34,732 nucleotides of DNA from Hymenobacter sp. (lineage in GTDB: Bacteria > Bacteroidota > Bacteroidia > Cytophagales > Hymenobacteraceae), in contig JAQBNT010000161.1 of assembly GCA_028288445.1 (NCBI GenBank), positions 1 through 34,732 of the forward strand, given 5' to 3'. This document shows positions 8,815 to 16,754 of the stretch, one piece after another; position 1 is the first letter of the stretch, and each line of letters starts with the position of its first letter. The notes under the pieces are model-generated. The model worked only from the letters and a program-made list of their open reading frames with translations, was not told where the DNA came from and ran no database searches. Both the position numbers and the translations under genes were made by a program.

Positions 8815-9078
8815 AAGTTGTAACAATTAGGAAGGAACCAGTGGAAAAGAAGGCAGCAAAAGCCGCCCGGGAAGCTCCCGCGCGGCAAACCGGCGCTGCT
8901 AAGTACTCCGGGCCGGGCCAAGCGGCCAAGGCAAAAGTAGCGCCCGAAACCCGGCAGCCATACCCCGCCCGAATACGCAGTAATTCAGCAAAATGCCTTG
9001 TGGGCTTGCACTTTCAAAATGAAAGCCCTACTTTTGCCCTCCGTTTCGTAAGCCCTAGACTCTAATCATTCCGGCACC
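8815..9078. other. Divergent intergenic region
   Basis: 264 bp between the aldolase start (minus) and the small conserved gene (plus). It carries the plus-strand promoter at 9006-9036. A 74-codon open frame from 8841 crosses that promoter and lacks any recognisable domain, so no gene is called. Confidence 0.6.
9006..9036 (+). promoter_or_regulatory. Bacteroidota-type promoter of the small basic protein gene
   Basis: TACTTTTG at 9029-9036 matches TAnnTTTG exactly, with a TTG at 9006-9008, 20 nt upstream, as a partial -33 element. The predicted leader is about 35-40 nt. Confidence 0.6.
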
Positions 9079-9447
9079 ATGACCGTTACCCGCCTCAAGC
9101 GCAAGCACCGCAAGAACATTGCCCGCGCCAACAACAAGCAGCACATCATTAAGGAGTTGCTCCGTACGCCCGTTCTGAAAAACGTGGACCTGGACGAGCT
9201 GAAGTCGCGCTTTGCCCCTACGGGCGTAGCCGGTGCCGTAGCCGCCGTGAAGAAAACAGCCACCGCTGCCGTCGACAAAGTGAAAGAAGTAGTAGCCGAC
9301 GCCGTTGATTCCGTGAAGGAAGCCGTTTCCGGTTCCGACGAAAAGGCTGACAACGCCGCCGCTTTCGATGCCGCCGATGCCGAAACCAAGCCGGTAAACG
9401 CCGACGGTCAGGAAGGTGAGCACCCCAAGCCTGAAATTGCTCTGTAA
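9079..9447 (+). CDS. Small conserved-looking protein, unknown function
   Basis: 122 residues that I do not recognise as a named family. Three zones are visible: a very basic N-terminus (RLKRKHRKNIARANNK, residues 5-20) followed by a predicted helix; a middle Ala/Val/Lys amphipathic stretch (about 50-95) with repeated AVDKVKE / SVKEAV units; and an acidic, low-complexity C-terminus. There is no signal peptide or membrane helix. The basic N-terminus might bind nucleic acid and the middle resembles small helical stress or coat-like proteins; both are guesses. A good upstream promoter supports a real gene. Confidence 0.65.
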   Translation: MTVTRLKRKHRKNIARANNKQHIIKELLRTPVLKNVDLDELKSRFAPTGVAGAVAAVKKTATAAVDKVKEVVADAVDSVKEAVSGSDEKADNAAAFDAADAETKPVNADGQEGEHPKPEIAL

Positions 9448-9518
9448 GTAATTTTCCGTTTGTCATCGTGCCGGGCCGGAGTAATTCGGCCGGTTCTGTT
9501 GGCAAGCCCAAAAATTCG

Positions 9519-9557
9519 ACAAGCCCCGTTTCCTGTTTTGCAGGTCGCGGGGCTTGT
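9519..9557 (+). terminator. Possible terminator hairpin
   Basis: A perfect 10-bp stem, ACAAGCCCCG (9519-9528) with CGGGGCTTGT (9548-9557), lies 70 nt after the small gene. There is no strong T run, so termination is uncertain. The following 9558-9640 contains only a short GC-rich inverted motif near 9600-9625. Confidence 0.4.
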
Positions 9558-9640
9558 TGGCTTTCTCATGGGCGGCGCGGGTGTCGGCTGCCCTTCGGGC
9601 GGCGAGTTGCGCTGCGCTCCACTCGCAATGACAGACTGCG

Positions 9641-10144
9641 CTAGCTGCCGCGCTTGCCCAGTTCCACGGCCTGCAAATCCACCACCTTGCCGGCCTCAAT
9701 ACCAAAACGCAGCAGCGTGCGCACTTGGTGAAAACCGTGCCGCCCAGCCGCGCCGGGGTTCAGGTGCAGCAGGTGCCGACGTGGGTCGGGCATTACCCGC
9801 AAAATGTGCGAGTGCCCGGTGATGAACAGCCCCGGCCGCACACTATCGAGCAGGGGCCGGGCGGCGGGTGCGTAGTGCCCCGGATAGCCGCCAATGTGGG
9901 TAATTAAGACGCGCAGCCCCTCAATTTCAAAGTCTTGGACCAAGGGCTGGGTGCGCCGTACGTCCGTGCCGTCGATATTGCCGTACACGCCCCGAAAGCG
10001 CGGCGCCAAGGCCTGCAATTCGTCCACCACGCGGGCGTCGCCGAAATCGCCGGCGTGCCATATTTCGTCGCAATCGCGCAGATGATGCGCAATTCGCTCG
10101 TCGAGGTAGCCGTGGGTGTCGGAAAGCAGGCCAATACGTGTCAT
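9641..10144 (-). CDS. YfcE/MJ0936-type phosphodiesterase
   Basis: 167 residues, the usual family length. Metal ligands are complete: SDTHG (8-12), GD (32-33), GN (55-56), His83 and GHSH (110-113). Members hydrolyse phosphodiesters with Mn2+ or similar metals; the physiological substrate is generally unknown. The ATG directly precedes the first beta strand (TRIGLLSDTHG). A -7-like box CATCTTTG ends 4 nt before the ATG. It is divergent from the Nudix gene at 10284. Confidence 0.9.
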   Translation of the reverse strand: MTRIGLLSDTHGYLDERIAHHLRDCDEIWHAGDFGDARVVDELQALAPRFRGVYGNIDGTDVRRTQPLVQDFEIEGLRVLITHIGGYPGHYAPAARPLLDSVRPGLFITGHSHILRVMPDPRRHLLHLNPGAAGRHGFHQVRTLLRFGIEAGKVVDLQAVELGKRGS

Positions 10145-10148
10145 GCCG

Positions 10149-10156
10149 CAAAGATG
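10149..10156 (-). promoter_or_regulatory. -7 box directly before the YfcE-type gene
   Basis: The minus strand reads CATCTTTG, one mismatch from TAnnTTTG, with 4 nt to the ATG at 10144. Confidence 0.4.
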
Positions 10157-10231
10157 GGGGCGGCCGGCAAATCAGCCCATTCCCGTATCTTGCAGCCGCT
10201 GCCACCGACCAGCCTCTTAATTTTTTTTCCT

Positions 10232-10261
10232 GACGTCGGCGGGTTGCTTTTGCCCGACGTC
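10232..10261 (+). promoter_or_regulatory. Inverted repeat in the leader of the Nudix gene
   Basis: GACGTCGG (10232-10239) and CCGACGTC (10254-10261) form an 8-bp dyad with a 14-nt loop, 23 nt before the ATG at 10284 and just after a run of eight T. It could be an operator, an mRNA hairpin or chance. Confidence 0.3.
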
Positions 10262-10283
10262 TTCTCTCAATTCGCTTCTCCCG

Positions 10284-10991
10284 ATGAACATTTTCATCAA
10301 CGACATTCCGCTGGTTATCAAGAAACTCAGCGAAAAAGTGTACAAGCACAAGTTTGACCTCATTCTCAGCCCCGACGACGATTTCACGTCGAAGGACCTG
10401 GTGGGCGACGTGCTGGTGCGCGACGCCGGCCCGCTGTTCATCGACCGTCTGCTGCGCCTGATGGAGGTGAAGAAGCTGAAAAAGCTGAAGTCGCTGACCA
10501 TGCTGGTCAAAAAGAAAAAATTCATCACCCTGCACTTCAAAGACCAGTTCAAAATCGCCAAAGCCGGCGGCGGACTGGTGGTGAAAGGCGACCAAGTGCT
10601 GATGATTTACCGCCTCGGCAAGTGGGACCTGCCCAAGGGCAAGCTCAAGAGCGACGAGGACCAGGCCGCTGGTGCCCTGCGCGAAGTGGAGGAAGAAACG
10701 AACATCAAGCTGGAGCTCGGCGAAGAATTGCCCAGCACCTGGCACAGCTACGCCTACAAAGGCAACAAGATGCTGAAGAAAACCAGTTGGTACCTCATGA
10801 AGTGCCTCGACGACAGCCTGATGAAGCCCCAGACCGAGGAGTACATCGAGGAAGTGCGCTGGATGTCGCCGCAGGAGGCCCTGGCCAAGCTGGAAGATTC
10901 CTACGCTTCCATTGCGCTGGTGGTGCGCCACTACCTGAGCGAGATGGCCGGCAAGCCCAAGCCCACCAAAGAACCGGCGAGCGGAAAATAA
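10284..10991 (+). CDS. Nudix hydrolase with an extra N-terminal domain
   Basis: 235 residues. The Nudix box is visible at 119-141: G119, E125, R133-E134, E137-E138, with Asn140 where Gly is usual. The catalytic Glu residues are intact, so it should cleave a nucleoside diphosphate-X substrate, not identifiable here. About 90 residues precede the Nudix domain: a mixed alpha/beta, Lys-rich segment (KKLKKLKS near 63-70) that I cannot assign. The C-terminal tail is Pro/Lys rich. The gene is followed 17 nt later by a small lipoprotein gene. Confidence 0.88.
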   Translation: MNIFINDIPLVIKKLSEKVYKHKFDLILSPDDDFTSKDLVGDVLVRDAGPLFIDRLLRLMEVKKLKKLKSLTMLVKKKKFITLHFKDQFKIAKAGGGLVVKGDQVLMIYRLGKWDLPKGKLKSDEDQAAGALREVEEETNIKLELGEELPSTWHSYAYKGNKMLKKTSWYLMKCLDDSLMKPQTEEYIEEVRWMSPQEALAKLEDSYASIALVVRHYLSEMAGKPKPTKEPASGK

Positions 10992-11008
10992 CTGTACATT
11001 GCCGGGCT

Positions 11009-11497
11009 ATGCAGTGGTTTCAGATAATTATAGTTGGTACGCTTGTGGTTGGAGTGGGTGCCTGTTCGGGGGCTCACGAGCCCAACCATGACCGCCCCGC
11101 ACCCGCCGTGGCCGCGCCGGCCCTGAAACTGCCGCAACTAAATGTGTCGGCCCTGCTGCCGCTGTCCATCGATGCGATAAGCCGGCAGCTGGGGCCGGGC
11201 CTGCCAGTCCCGGATAATTTTGTGGACCCTACGCGGGTGCCTTCAATTCACTCCGACGAGCGACCGGATTCAACTGTGTTATTCCAGAGCCGGGGCCTGA
11301 CTATGGTAGTGGCCTACGATGCCCGCACGCGCCGCGTGAATGAGGTGCTGCTGATGGGCAGCAACGAAAACGAGCTGATGACCCGTAGTGGCCTGCAACT
11401 TAACTCCCCGGATTATCTGGTGCTCCCGTTCTTTCAGCGCCAGCAACCCACGCAGCTCATGGGCCTGCGGGTGCTGGCGCTGGCCCTCAGCCAGTAG
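11009..11497 (+). CDS. Putative small lipoprotein, unknown function
   Basis: 162 residues. The N-terminus (MQWFQIIIVGTLVVGVGACS) is a short hydrophobic signal ending in a plausible lipobox with Cys19, so the mature protein is probably lipid-anchored in the envelope. The mature part begins with a Pro/Ala-rich linker, then a small globular domain (about 55-162) with no motif I recognise. It starts 17 nt after the Nudix stop and may share its transcript. It is convergent with coaD, whose stop is 8 nt away. Confidence 0.65.
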   Translation: MQWFQIIIVGTLVVGVGACSGAHEPNHDRPAPAVAAPALKLPQLNVSALLPLSIDAISRQLGPGLPVPDNFVDPTRVPSIHSDERPDSTVLFQSRGLTMVVAYDARTRRVNEVLLMGSNENELMTRSGLQLNSPDYLVLPFFQRQQPTQLMGLRVLALALSQ

Positions 11498-11505
11498 CCG
11501 CCGCG

Positions 11506-11973
11506 CTACTGCGCCACTGGTGGCAGTGGAAACGGCAGGAACGCATCCACATTGCCCCCAAAGCGGTGGATGTCTCGGATTATGGTGCTGCTGACGGCCC
11601 CGAGCGTGGGCGAGGTCAATAGAAATACCGTTTCCAGGCCGGTATTGATGTGCTGGTTGCCGTAAGCAATGGGCTTTTCGTACTCGAAATCGGGGCTGTT
11701 GCGCAGGCCGCGCAATAGAAATCCTGCGCCGGTTTCGCGGGCAAATTCTGCCGTTAGGCCTTTGAAGGTGCGCACCGAAACCCGGGGCTCATGCTCAAAA
11801 AGCCCGGCAATCAGGCCCTGCATCTGCTCAACCGGCAGGTAGCGCTGCTTGCTGCTGTTGGTGCCAATGGCAATAATGACGTGGTCGAACAGCGCCAGCC
11901 CGCGCTGCACAATGTCGAGGTGGCCATTGGTAAAGGGGTCGAAGGAACCGGGGAAAAGGGCGGTGCGGGGCAT
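11506..11973 (-). CDS. coaD: Pantetheine-phosphate adenylyltransferase (PPAT)
   Basis: 155 residues, standard for bacterial CoaD. The nucleotidyltransferase motifs are all visible: FPGSFDPFTNGH (7-18, the T/HxGH site), RGLR (88-91) and SSTIIR (128-133). It converts 4'-phosphopantetheine plus ATP to dephospho-CoA, the fourth step of CoA synthesis. The ATG at 11973 precedes the first strand directly; in-frame upstream sequence overlaps DUF3822 and is not family-like. It lies 7 nt after the DUF3822 stop, so the two are clearly co-transcribed. Confidence 0.95.
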   Translation of the reverse strand: MPRTALFPGSFDPFTNGHLDIVQRGLALFDHVIIAIGTNSSKQRYLPVEQMQGLIAGLFEHEPRVSVRTFKGLTAEFARETGAGFLLRGLRNSPDFEYEKPIAYGNQHINTGLETVFLLTSPTLGAVSSTIIRDIHRFGGNVDAFLPFPLPPVAQ

Positions 11974-11980
11974 GGCGCTA

Positions 11981-12856
11981 TCAGGCAAAATGCAGGCTGA
12001 ATAGGTCGAAATAACGGTATTCAAACACGTCGTTGAGCCGGTAGCTGTACTGCACGTTGCCGGGCCGGGTGCCAAAATGCACGTTGCGCACGTAGGTGCG
12101 CAGCAGGCTGAACACGGCCGAATCGGGCGTGAGCTCGCCCCACACGGTCACGTCGTCCTGGTCGGGGTCAAGGGCCAGCTCCTGCATCACGAGGATGGTG
12201 TAGTACACCACGTCCTCGGCGGTGGAGCAGGGGAATACGTTGCAGTATTCGAGGTGCTGGCCCAGCACCACCAGCGTCAGTTCCTGCGGGCCGGGGTTGA
12301 GGTATAGGCGGCGGGGCGAGGCCGCGCCGCGCTGGTGCACCAAGCCCGCCAGCAGGGCGCTGGTGTGGTGCAGTAGGCGGCCGGTGGCTCCGTACGTGGC
12401 CGTCAGCCACTCGGCCAGGGCGGCATCGGCGGCAAATACGTTCACCAGCTCCAGGCCGGGGTGGGTGGTGTGGCGCACCACTTCGGTGGGGGTAGGGGTG
12501 TGATGCAGGCGCAGGGTGGCGGCCTCGTCGCCGGCCCGGAACAATGGGGCCGGTAGCAGCGTGAAGGCCCGGCCCGTGACGGCCAGCCGCACCGCGTTCC
12601 ACCCCCGCAGGTCCAGAAAATCGTGCTGAGCGGCTAGGGTCGGCACGCCGCCGGTGGGCAGCTGGTAATCTTCGAGCACTACGAATTTTCGCCGTTCCAC
12701 ATCGGCCACGGCTAGGTGCAGGCGGGCGGGACTGGCCAGCAGGTACAGATTGTAGGCCCCCAGATTGGCGGGGTCGAAGGTTTCATCGCGCAGGCGTAAA
12801 AGGGGCGGCAACGCCACCGCCGACGCGGAAGAAGCTGAAGTAGTAGGAGCAGGCAC
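11981..12856 (-). CDS. DUF3822 family protein
   Basis: 291 residues, GTG start. Bacteroidota genomes often carry a DUF3822 gene upstream of rsmD and coaD; here it sits directly upstream of coaD with no rsmD between. The family has a probable ASKHA (actin-like ATPase) fold and no proven role. Visible features are a Ser/Ala-rich N-terminus, an AYNLYLLASPARLHLAV segment, and a conserved-looking C-terminus (NVQYSYRLNDVFEYRYFDLF). The GTG is supported by a box TAGCTTCG ending 4 nt upstream. Confidence 0.82.
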   Translation of the reverse strand: MPAPTTSASSASAVALPPLLRLRDETFDPANLGAYNLYLLASPARLHLAVADVERRKFVVLEDYQLPTGGVPTLAAQHDFLDLRGWNAVRLAVTGRAFTLLPAPLFRAGDEAATLRLHHTPTPTEVVRHTTHPGLELVNVFAADAALAEWLTATYGATGRLLHHTSALLAGLVHQRGAASPRRLYLNPGPQELTLVVLGQHLEYCNVFPCSTAEDVVYYTILVMQELALDPDQDDVTVWGELTPDSAVFSLLRTYVRNVHFGTRPGNVQYSYRLNDVFEYRYFDLFSLHFA

Positions 12857-12860
12857 GAAT

Positions 12861-12868
12861 CGAAGCTA
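12861..12868 (-). promoter_or_regulatory. -7-like box before DUF3822-coaD
   Basis: The minus strand reads TAGCTTCG (one mismatch to TAnnTTTG), 4 nt before the GTG start at 12856. Confidence 0.35.
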
Positions 12869-12984
12869 AGCAGGCCAACGGCCGGGGCTAAAGATAAGGC
12901 CGCACTTGGGGAAGCCGTGAAAATCGGGACGGGCCAACTCCGCTGATTGCCGTCCTCATCCCGTTTAGGCTGCCGGAGATTAAA

Positions 12985-13488
12985 TCAGACGAAGCGTATC
13001 TGAGGCACGAATAAGTCATCGGGACTCAGCACCATGCGCAGCAGCGGATGCACCTGGGCCGGGGGTACCTGGAGCAGCTGCCGGGGTGTAAACCACTGCA
13101 GCTCGGTGAGCAACTGGCGGTCGGCGGCGTGTTCGGGGTCGTGGCCCAGGGTGGGTTGGTCGTCGGCATCGGCCACTACTTCAAAGAAGAGCTCCAGGGC
13201 CTGGAGCTTATCAGTGCTGAATTCGTTCAGATGCAAAAAGCGACCCACGCGCACCGTGAGGCCGGTTTCTTCCCGGAATTCCCGCACCAGGGCTTCCTTC
13301 AGGCTTTCCCCAAACTGCCAGCCCCCGCCGGGCGGCGACCAGAACGGCGCGTCCTTCGGTAGCAGGCCGCGGTGGGCCGCTAGCAGCATGCCGCCATCGC
13401 GCACCAGCAGCCCGCCAACCCGCACCCTTACTTTACCGGAATAGGCCTGAAGCAGCGTGTCGGGGGAAATATTCGGCGAATCAGGCAT
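12985..13488 (-). CDS. Nudix hydrolase
   Basis: 167 residues. A full Nudix box is present: Gly55, Glu61, then REFREETGL (69-77). The layout with SPPGGGWQFGES just before the box resembles small mutT-like/ADP-ribose-type or nucleotide-sanitising Nudix proteins; the substrate cannot be given. The ATG at 13488 leaves about 20 residues before the first strand (KVRVRVGGLLV). It stands alone between 128-bp and 137-bp gaps in which I see no other feature. Confidence 0.88.
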   Translation of the reverse strand: MPDSPNISPDTLLQAYSGKVRVRVGGLLVRDGGMLLAAHRGLLPKDAPFWSPPGGGWQFGESLKEALVREFREETGLTVRVGRFLHLNEFSTDKLQALELFFEVVADADDQPTLGHDPEHAADRQLLTELQWFTPRQLLQVPPAQVHPLLRMVLSPDDLFVPQIRFV

Positions 13489-13625
13489 AGCTCGGTGGGA
13501 AGGGTGAAAGGCCGTCGAGTATCAGATGGCAGCCTTGTACGGCAAACGCCTGCAAAACGACATTGTTTCACGGGTAATAGCTGCCCGGAAGTAAGGGTTT
13601 ACTAACAAGTAGGTTATATGCCTGT

Positions 13626-14246
13626 CTAGCGCTGATTCTGCTCCAACCGGCTTGCGGCCGCCGCGCGGCGGCGCATCCGCCAGCGCCGCAGCCGGGTCAG
13701 GATGAACACCAAGAGCAACACCACCAGCCCCGCCGCCACCAACGGCAGCAGCAGCGTAATGGCCACGCCGCCCACGGCCAGCGTATTTTCGGCGGTGGCC
13801 AGCACGGGGTTGGCCAGGCCGCCGGTGGTGGCCGTGGACGCGCCCCGCAGCAGCGCGGTGCCGGTTTGCACAAGTCCGGCCGTGCCGCCGCCCACCAATA
13901 TGCCCAGCGTCCAGCGCAGCGTAGGGTCGAGGTGGGGGAGGGCTGAAGTCATCAGGATAGTGCCGGCGACGAAGGAAGCCGGCGTGGTCAGCGTATCCAG
14001 CAGGTGGTCGACCAGCGGAATGTAGTAGCCCGCCACTTCCACCACCGTAGCGGTAGCCAGCGTGAGCAACGCCGCCCAGGTGCCCAGCCAGGCAAAGCCC
14101 GCCGCCGGGGCCATGTAGCCAGTGTGGTAGGCAATGCTGGCCGCCAGCAGCGGCACAAATACCCGAAACCCGCTGCATGCCGCCAGCCCCAGACCCAGCG
14201 CGCCCGCCACCAGAAACTGCATTGCCGGTACCTGTTCCATGACCAT
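13626..14246 (-). CDS. DUF4126 family membrane protein
   Basis: 206 residues from the ATG at 14246, with about five hydrophobic segments and a basic tail (RLRRWRMRRR near 182-191). Gly/Ala-rich helices and the opening GLGLAACSGFRVFVP are typical of DUF4126 integral membrane proteins, whose function is unknown. In-frame ATGs at 14240 and 14222 are alternative starts; the last (MQFLVAG) would begin at the conserved region. A minus-strand TATCTTTC box at 14270-14277 suits any of them. Confidence 0.8.
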   Translation of the reverse strand: MVMEQVPAMQFLVAGALGLGLAACSGFRVFVPLLAASIAYHTGYMAPAAGFAWLGTWAALLTLATATVVEVAGYYIPLVDHLLDTLTTPASFVAGTILMTSALPHLDPTLRWTLGILVGGGTAGLVQTGTALLRGASTATTGGLANPVLATAENTLAVGGVAITLLLPLVAAGLVVLLLVFILTRLRRWRMRRRAAAASRLEQNQR

Positions 14247-14298
14247 TTCGAAAGCTGAATTGTGCCGCCGAAAGATACGGGCGCGGGGCGTACGCCAG

Positions 14299-14306
14299 TA
14301 CCTTTG
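14299..14306 (+). promoter_or_regulatory. -7 box directly before the thioesterase gene
   Basis: TACCTTTG is an exact TAnnTTTG match. It ends 4 nt before the ATG at 14311, leaving no room for a ribosome binding site. Confidence 0.55.
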
Positions 14307-14310
14307 AGGG

Positions 14311-14754
14311 ATGTCTTCAGAAAACCATGCTTCCGCTTCCGCTACCACGGCCGACCTCGAAACCCGCATCCGCCGCAAGCTGCTGGGGCAGGGCTTCATG
14401 CACCTCATCGGGGCCGATTTGACGGTCATTACCCCCGGCCGCGTCGAGGCCGAGCTCACCCTGGCCAACCAGCATCTGCAACAGCGCGGCTTTGCGCACG
14501 GCGGCCTCAGTGCCACGCTGGCCGATTTGGTGGCCGGCTTCGCGGCCGTGACGCTGGTGCCAGATACCTTCGGGGTGGTTACCTCGGATTTGAAAATTTC
14601 CTACCTGCACCCCGGCGTGGGCCGCCAGCTCCGCGCCATCGGCTGGGTGCTGAAACCCGGCCGCCGCCTGCACTTCTGCGAGGCCGAGGTGTGGTGCGAT
14701 GACCTGATGATTGCCAAAGCCAGCGCTACGATGGTGGTAGTTGAACCGGTTTAG
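14311..14754 (+). CDS. Hotdog-fold thioesterase (PaaI/YbgC-like)
   Basis: 147 residues. The hotdog signature is QQRGFAHGGLSATLAD (57-72) with HGG at 63-65 at the start of the central helix; a later strand carries SDLKISYLHP. Such enzymes hydrolyse acyl-CoA thioesters, often aromatic or medium-chain; the acyl group cannot be predicted here. There is no signal peptide, so it is cytosolic. The first 14 residues are Ser/Ala/Thr-rich. It is divergent from DUF4126 and followed by a broken gene 23 nt later. Confidence 0.9.
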   Translation: MSSENHASASATTADLETRIRRKLLGQGFMHLIGADLTVITPGRVEAELTLANQHLQQRGFAHGGLSATLADLVAGFAAVTLVPDTFGVVTSDLKISYLHPGVGRQLRAIGWVLKPGRRLHFCEAEVWCDDLMIAKASATMVVVEPV

Positions 14755-14777
14755 ATTTGAGTTTTACGCCAAAAACA

Positions 14778-15160
14778 ATGATGGGAGACACAACTGCCTT
14801 GCAAGCTGAGGTAGAAACTTGGCTGCATGAGATTTTGACGAGTGAAAAACCACTTGGTGGAATTTCTGCTTATCGTTTTGGGCTTGGTGAAGTGGAAGAG
14901 GGCTATGTTCTCTACCTGGCTGGTTCGAAAGTCTACGATAAAGAAGATGACTAATGGGCCGCTAATCCTCCAGAATTTCTTGCTGCGAAAGAACTTATCA
15001 TTTCAGGGGATGAAGAACGGGAATGGTACTGGATACTTCTGGAGGTTATTTATGTGCTAGGTAGAGCGTTAAGAAAAATGCCAATGCAACGCTCTTTTTA
15101 GGAGGCACTATTCCTGTTTATACTGGCTTTGAAAGTGGTGATTTGTACCGAATGAAATAA
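14778..15160 (+). pseudogene. Broken small gene (nonsense plus frameshift), unrecognised family
   Basis: From the ATG at 14778 the frame reads about 58 codons to a TAA at 14952-14954 (after YDKEDD). The same frame then continues with clearly protein-like sequence (WAANPPEFLAA, then EREWYWILLEVIYVLGRAL) for about 49 more codons. Near 15072-15078 (an AAGAAAAATG run) the reading must shift by one lost base to continue as NATLFLGGTIPVYTGFES and end at the TAA 15158-15160. That final TAA overlaps the ATG of the helicase gene by one base (TAATG), the spacing of a once-intact coupled pair. The DNA is visibly AT-richer than its neighbours, suggesting transfer. I cannot name the family; SMI1- or immunity-like small proteins are one possibility. 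Confidence 0.7.
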
Positions 15161-16590
15161 TGCTCTCCCTCCGCACCCCATCCGTCCGCGACTATTTCCC
15201 TTACGAGCCCACCGACGACCAAGCCCTGCTCTTCACGCAGCTCGACGCGTTTTTGCGCGACCAGCTGCCCGGGCGCAAAGTGTTTGTGCTACGCGGCTAC
15301 GCGGGCACCGGCAAAACCACCGTGGTGAGCGCCCTGGTGCAGTGGCTGCACAAAATGCAGCGCAAATACACCCTGATGGCCCCCACCGGCCGCGCCGCCA
15401 AGGTGATGGCCGGCTACGCGGGCGTGGCCGCCAGCACCATCCACAAAAAGATTTACCGCCAAACCAGCGGCTCGCCCTCCGAGCGGCTCAACTTCCAGCG
15501 CCAGCCCAACCGCGCCGAGCAAACGCTCTACATCGTGGACGAAGCCTCGATGATTTCGGACGAGAAAGCCTTCGGCGAGAACGGCTTGCTGGATGATTTG
15601 ATGGGCTTCGTGTTCGAGAAAACCAGCAACAAGCTCCTCGTCATCGGCGATACGGCGCAGCTGCCGCCGGTGGGCCAGCTCCTGAGCCCGGCCCTCGACC
15701 CGGAGCTGCTGGCCCACCGCTTTCGGGCCGAGGTGGGCAGTGTGGAGCTGCGCCAGGTGATGCGCCAGGCCCAACAGTCGGGCATTCTGGTGAATGCTAC
15801 CGAACTGCGCGAAGAATTGCGCGAGGAAGCGCCCAATATTCAGCTGCACACCAAGGGCTTCCGCGATATTTTCAAGATGGGCGGCGACAAGCTGGAGAAC
15901 GGCTTGCGCTGGGCCTACCGCCAGTACGGCCACGAAAACACCACCATTATCTGCCGTTCCAACCGCAACGCTAATCAATACAACCAGCTCATCCGGCGGG
16001 CGTTGTTCGATGCCGAGGAGGAAATTGAGGGCGGCGACTACCTGATGGTGGTGCGCAACAACTATTACTGGCTGCCAAAGGACTCTGAAATCGGCTTCTT
16101 GGCCAACGGCGACTTCCTGCAAATCACGAAAGTGGTGCGGCGCGAGGAGATGTACGGCTTCCACTTCGCGCAGGCCCAGGTGCGACTCGTGGATTATCCC
16201 GACGAGCCCGAAATCGAAGTCAAGCTGTTGCTCGATACGCTGCACACCGAAAGCCCGGCCCTGCCTTCGGACCGCAATAATGCCCTGTACATGGCCGTGA
16301 GCGAGGATTACGTCCACCTCAAAACCAAATCAGAGCGCTATAAGGAAATGCGCAAAGACCCCTACCTCAATGCCCTGCAAATAAAATTCGCCTACGCCCT
16401 GACGTGCCACAAGGCTCAGGGCGGGCAGTGGCAGGCCGTGTTCGTGGACCACGGCTTTCTGAAGCCCGACGAGCCGCTGGCGGGCGAGTTTGCGCGCTGG
16501 CTCTACACGGCCATTACGCGGGCTTCGGAGCGGCTGTTTCTGCTCAATTTTCAGCAGAAGCTGATAAGCGACCCGGTGGAAGAGGAATAA
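15160..16590 (+). CDS. RecD-like superfamily 1 DNA helicase
   Basis: 476 residues. Helicase motifs in order: Walker A GYAGTGKTT (46-54), APTGRAA (74-80), Walker B VDEASM (126-131), GDTAQLPPVG (163-172), and near the C-terminus LTCHKAQGGQW and LYTAITRASE, the UvrD_C_2-type motifs V/VI. This is the compact ATP-dependent RecD/Pif1-like layout common in Bacteroidota, without RecB or RecC nearby, so it probably acts alone in DNA repair or replication-fork processing. The ATG overlaps the last base of the upstream broken gene's stop. Confidence 0.92.
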   Translation: MLSLRTPSVRDYFPYEPTDDQALLFTQLDAFLRDQLPGRKVFVLRGYAGTGKTTVVSALVQWLHKMQRKYTLMAPTGRAAKVMAGYAGVAASTIHKKIYRQTSGSPSERLNFQRQPNRAEQTLYIVDEASMISDEKAFGENGLLDDLMGFVFEKTSNKLLVIGDTAQLPPVGQLLSPALDPELLAHRFRAEVGSVELRQVMRQAQQSGILVNATELREELREEAPNIQLHTKGFRDIFKMGGDKLENGLRWAYRQYGHENTTIICRSNRNANQYNQLIRRALFDAEEEIEGGDYLMVVRNNYYWLPKDSEIGFLANGDFLQITKVVRREEMYGFHFAQAQVRLVDYPDEPEIEVKLLLDTLHTESPALPSDRNNALYMAVSEDYVHLKTKSERYKEMRKDPYLNALQIKFAYALTCHKAQGGQWQAVFVDHGFLKPDEPLAGEFARWLYTAITRASERLFLLNFQQKLISDPVEEE

Positions 16591-16682
16591 GTGGTTTTTG
16601 CGCGGCGGAATCTTCCGGCAGGCGGCTTCGTTTAGTTGGCTTCACCGTTTCTTCAGGTTCGGCTGGCTAGTTTGGTCAGAAA

Positions 16683-16713
16683 TTTGTGAGTGCGCCCGAA
16701 AGCACTAAATTTG
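16683..16713 (+). promoter_or_regulatory. Full consensus Bacteroidota promoter of the DUF1573 gene
   Basis: TTTG at 16683-16686, 19 nt, then TAAATTTG at 16706-16713: an exact match to TTTG-N19-TAnnTTTG. The leader to the ATG at 16755 is about 35 nt and pyrimidine-rich. This is the best promoter in the window. Confidence 0.85.
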
Positions 16714-16754
16714 TTCATCCCTCAGCCCATCAACGTTTCTTCTTTTTGAATTTT

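Noticed and set aside
8841..9065. 74-codon plus-strand frame
   Set aside because: Crosses a clear promoter, has no recognisable domain and ends just before the next gene.
9596..9626. Short inverted motif (GCGAGT ... ACTCGC)
   Set aside because: Only 6-bp arms; might be a fragment of another repeat family but too weak to call.
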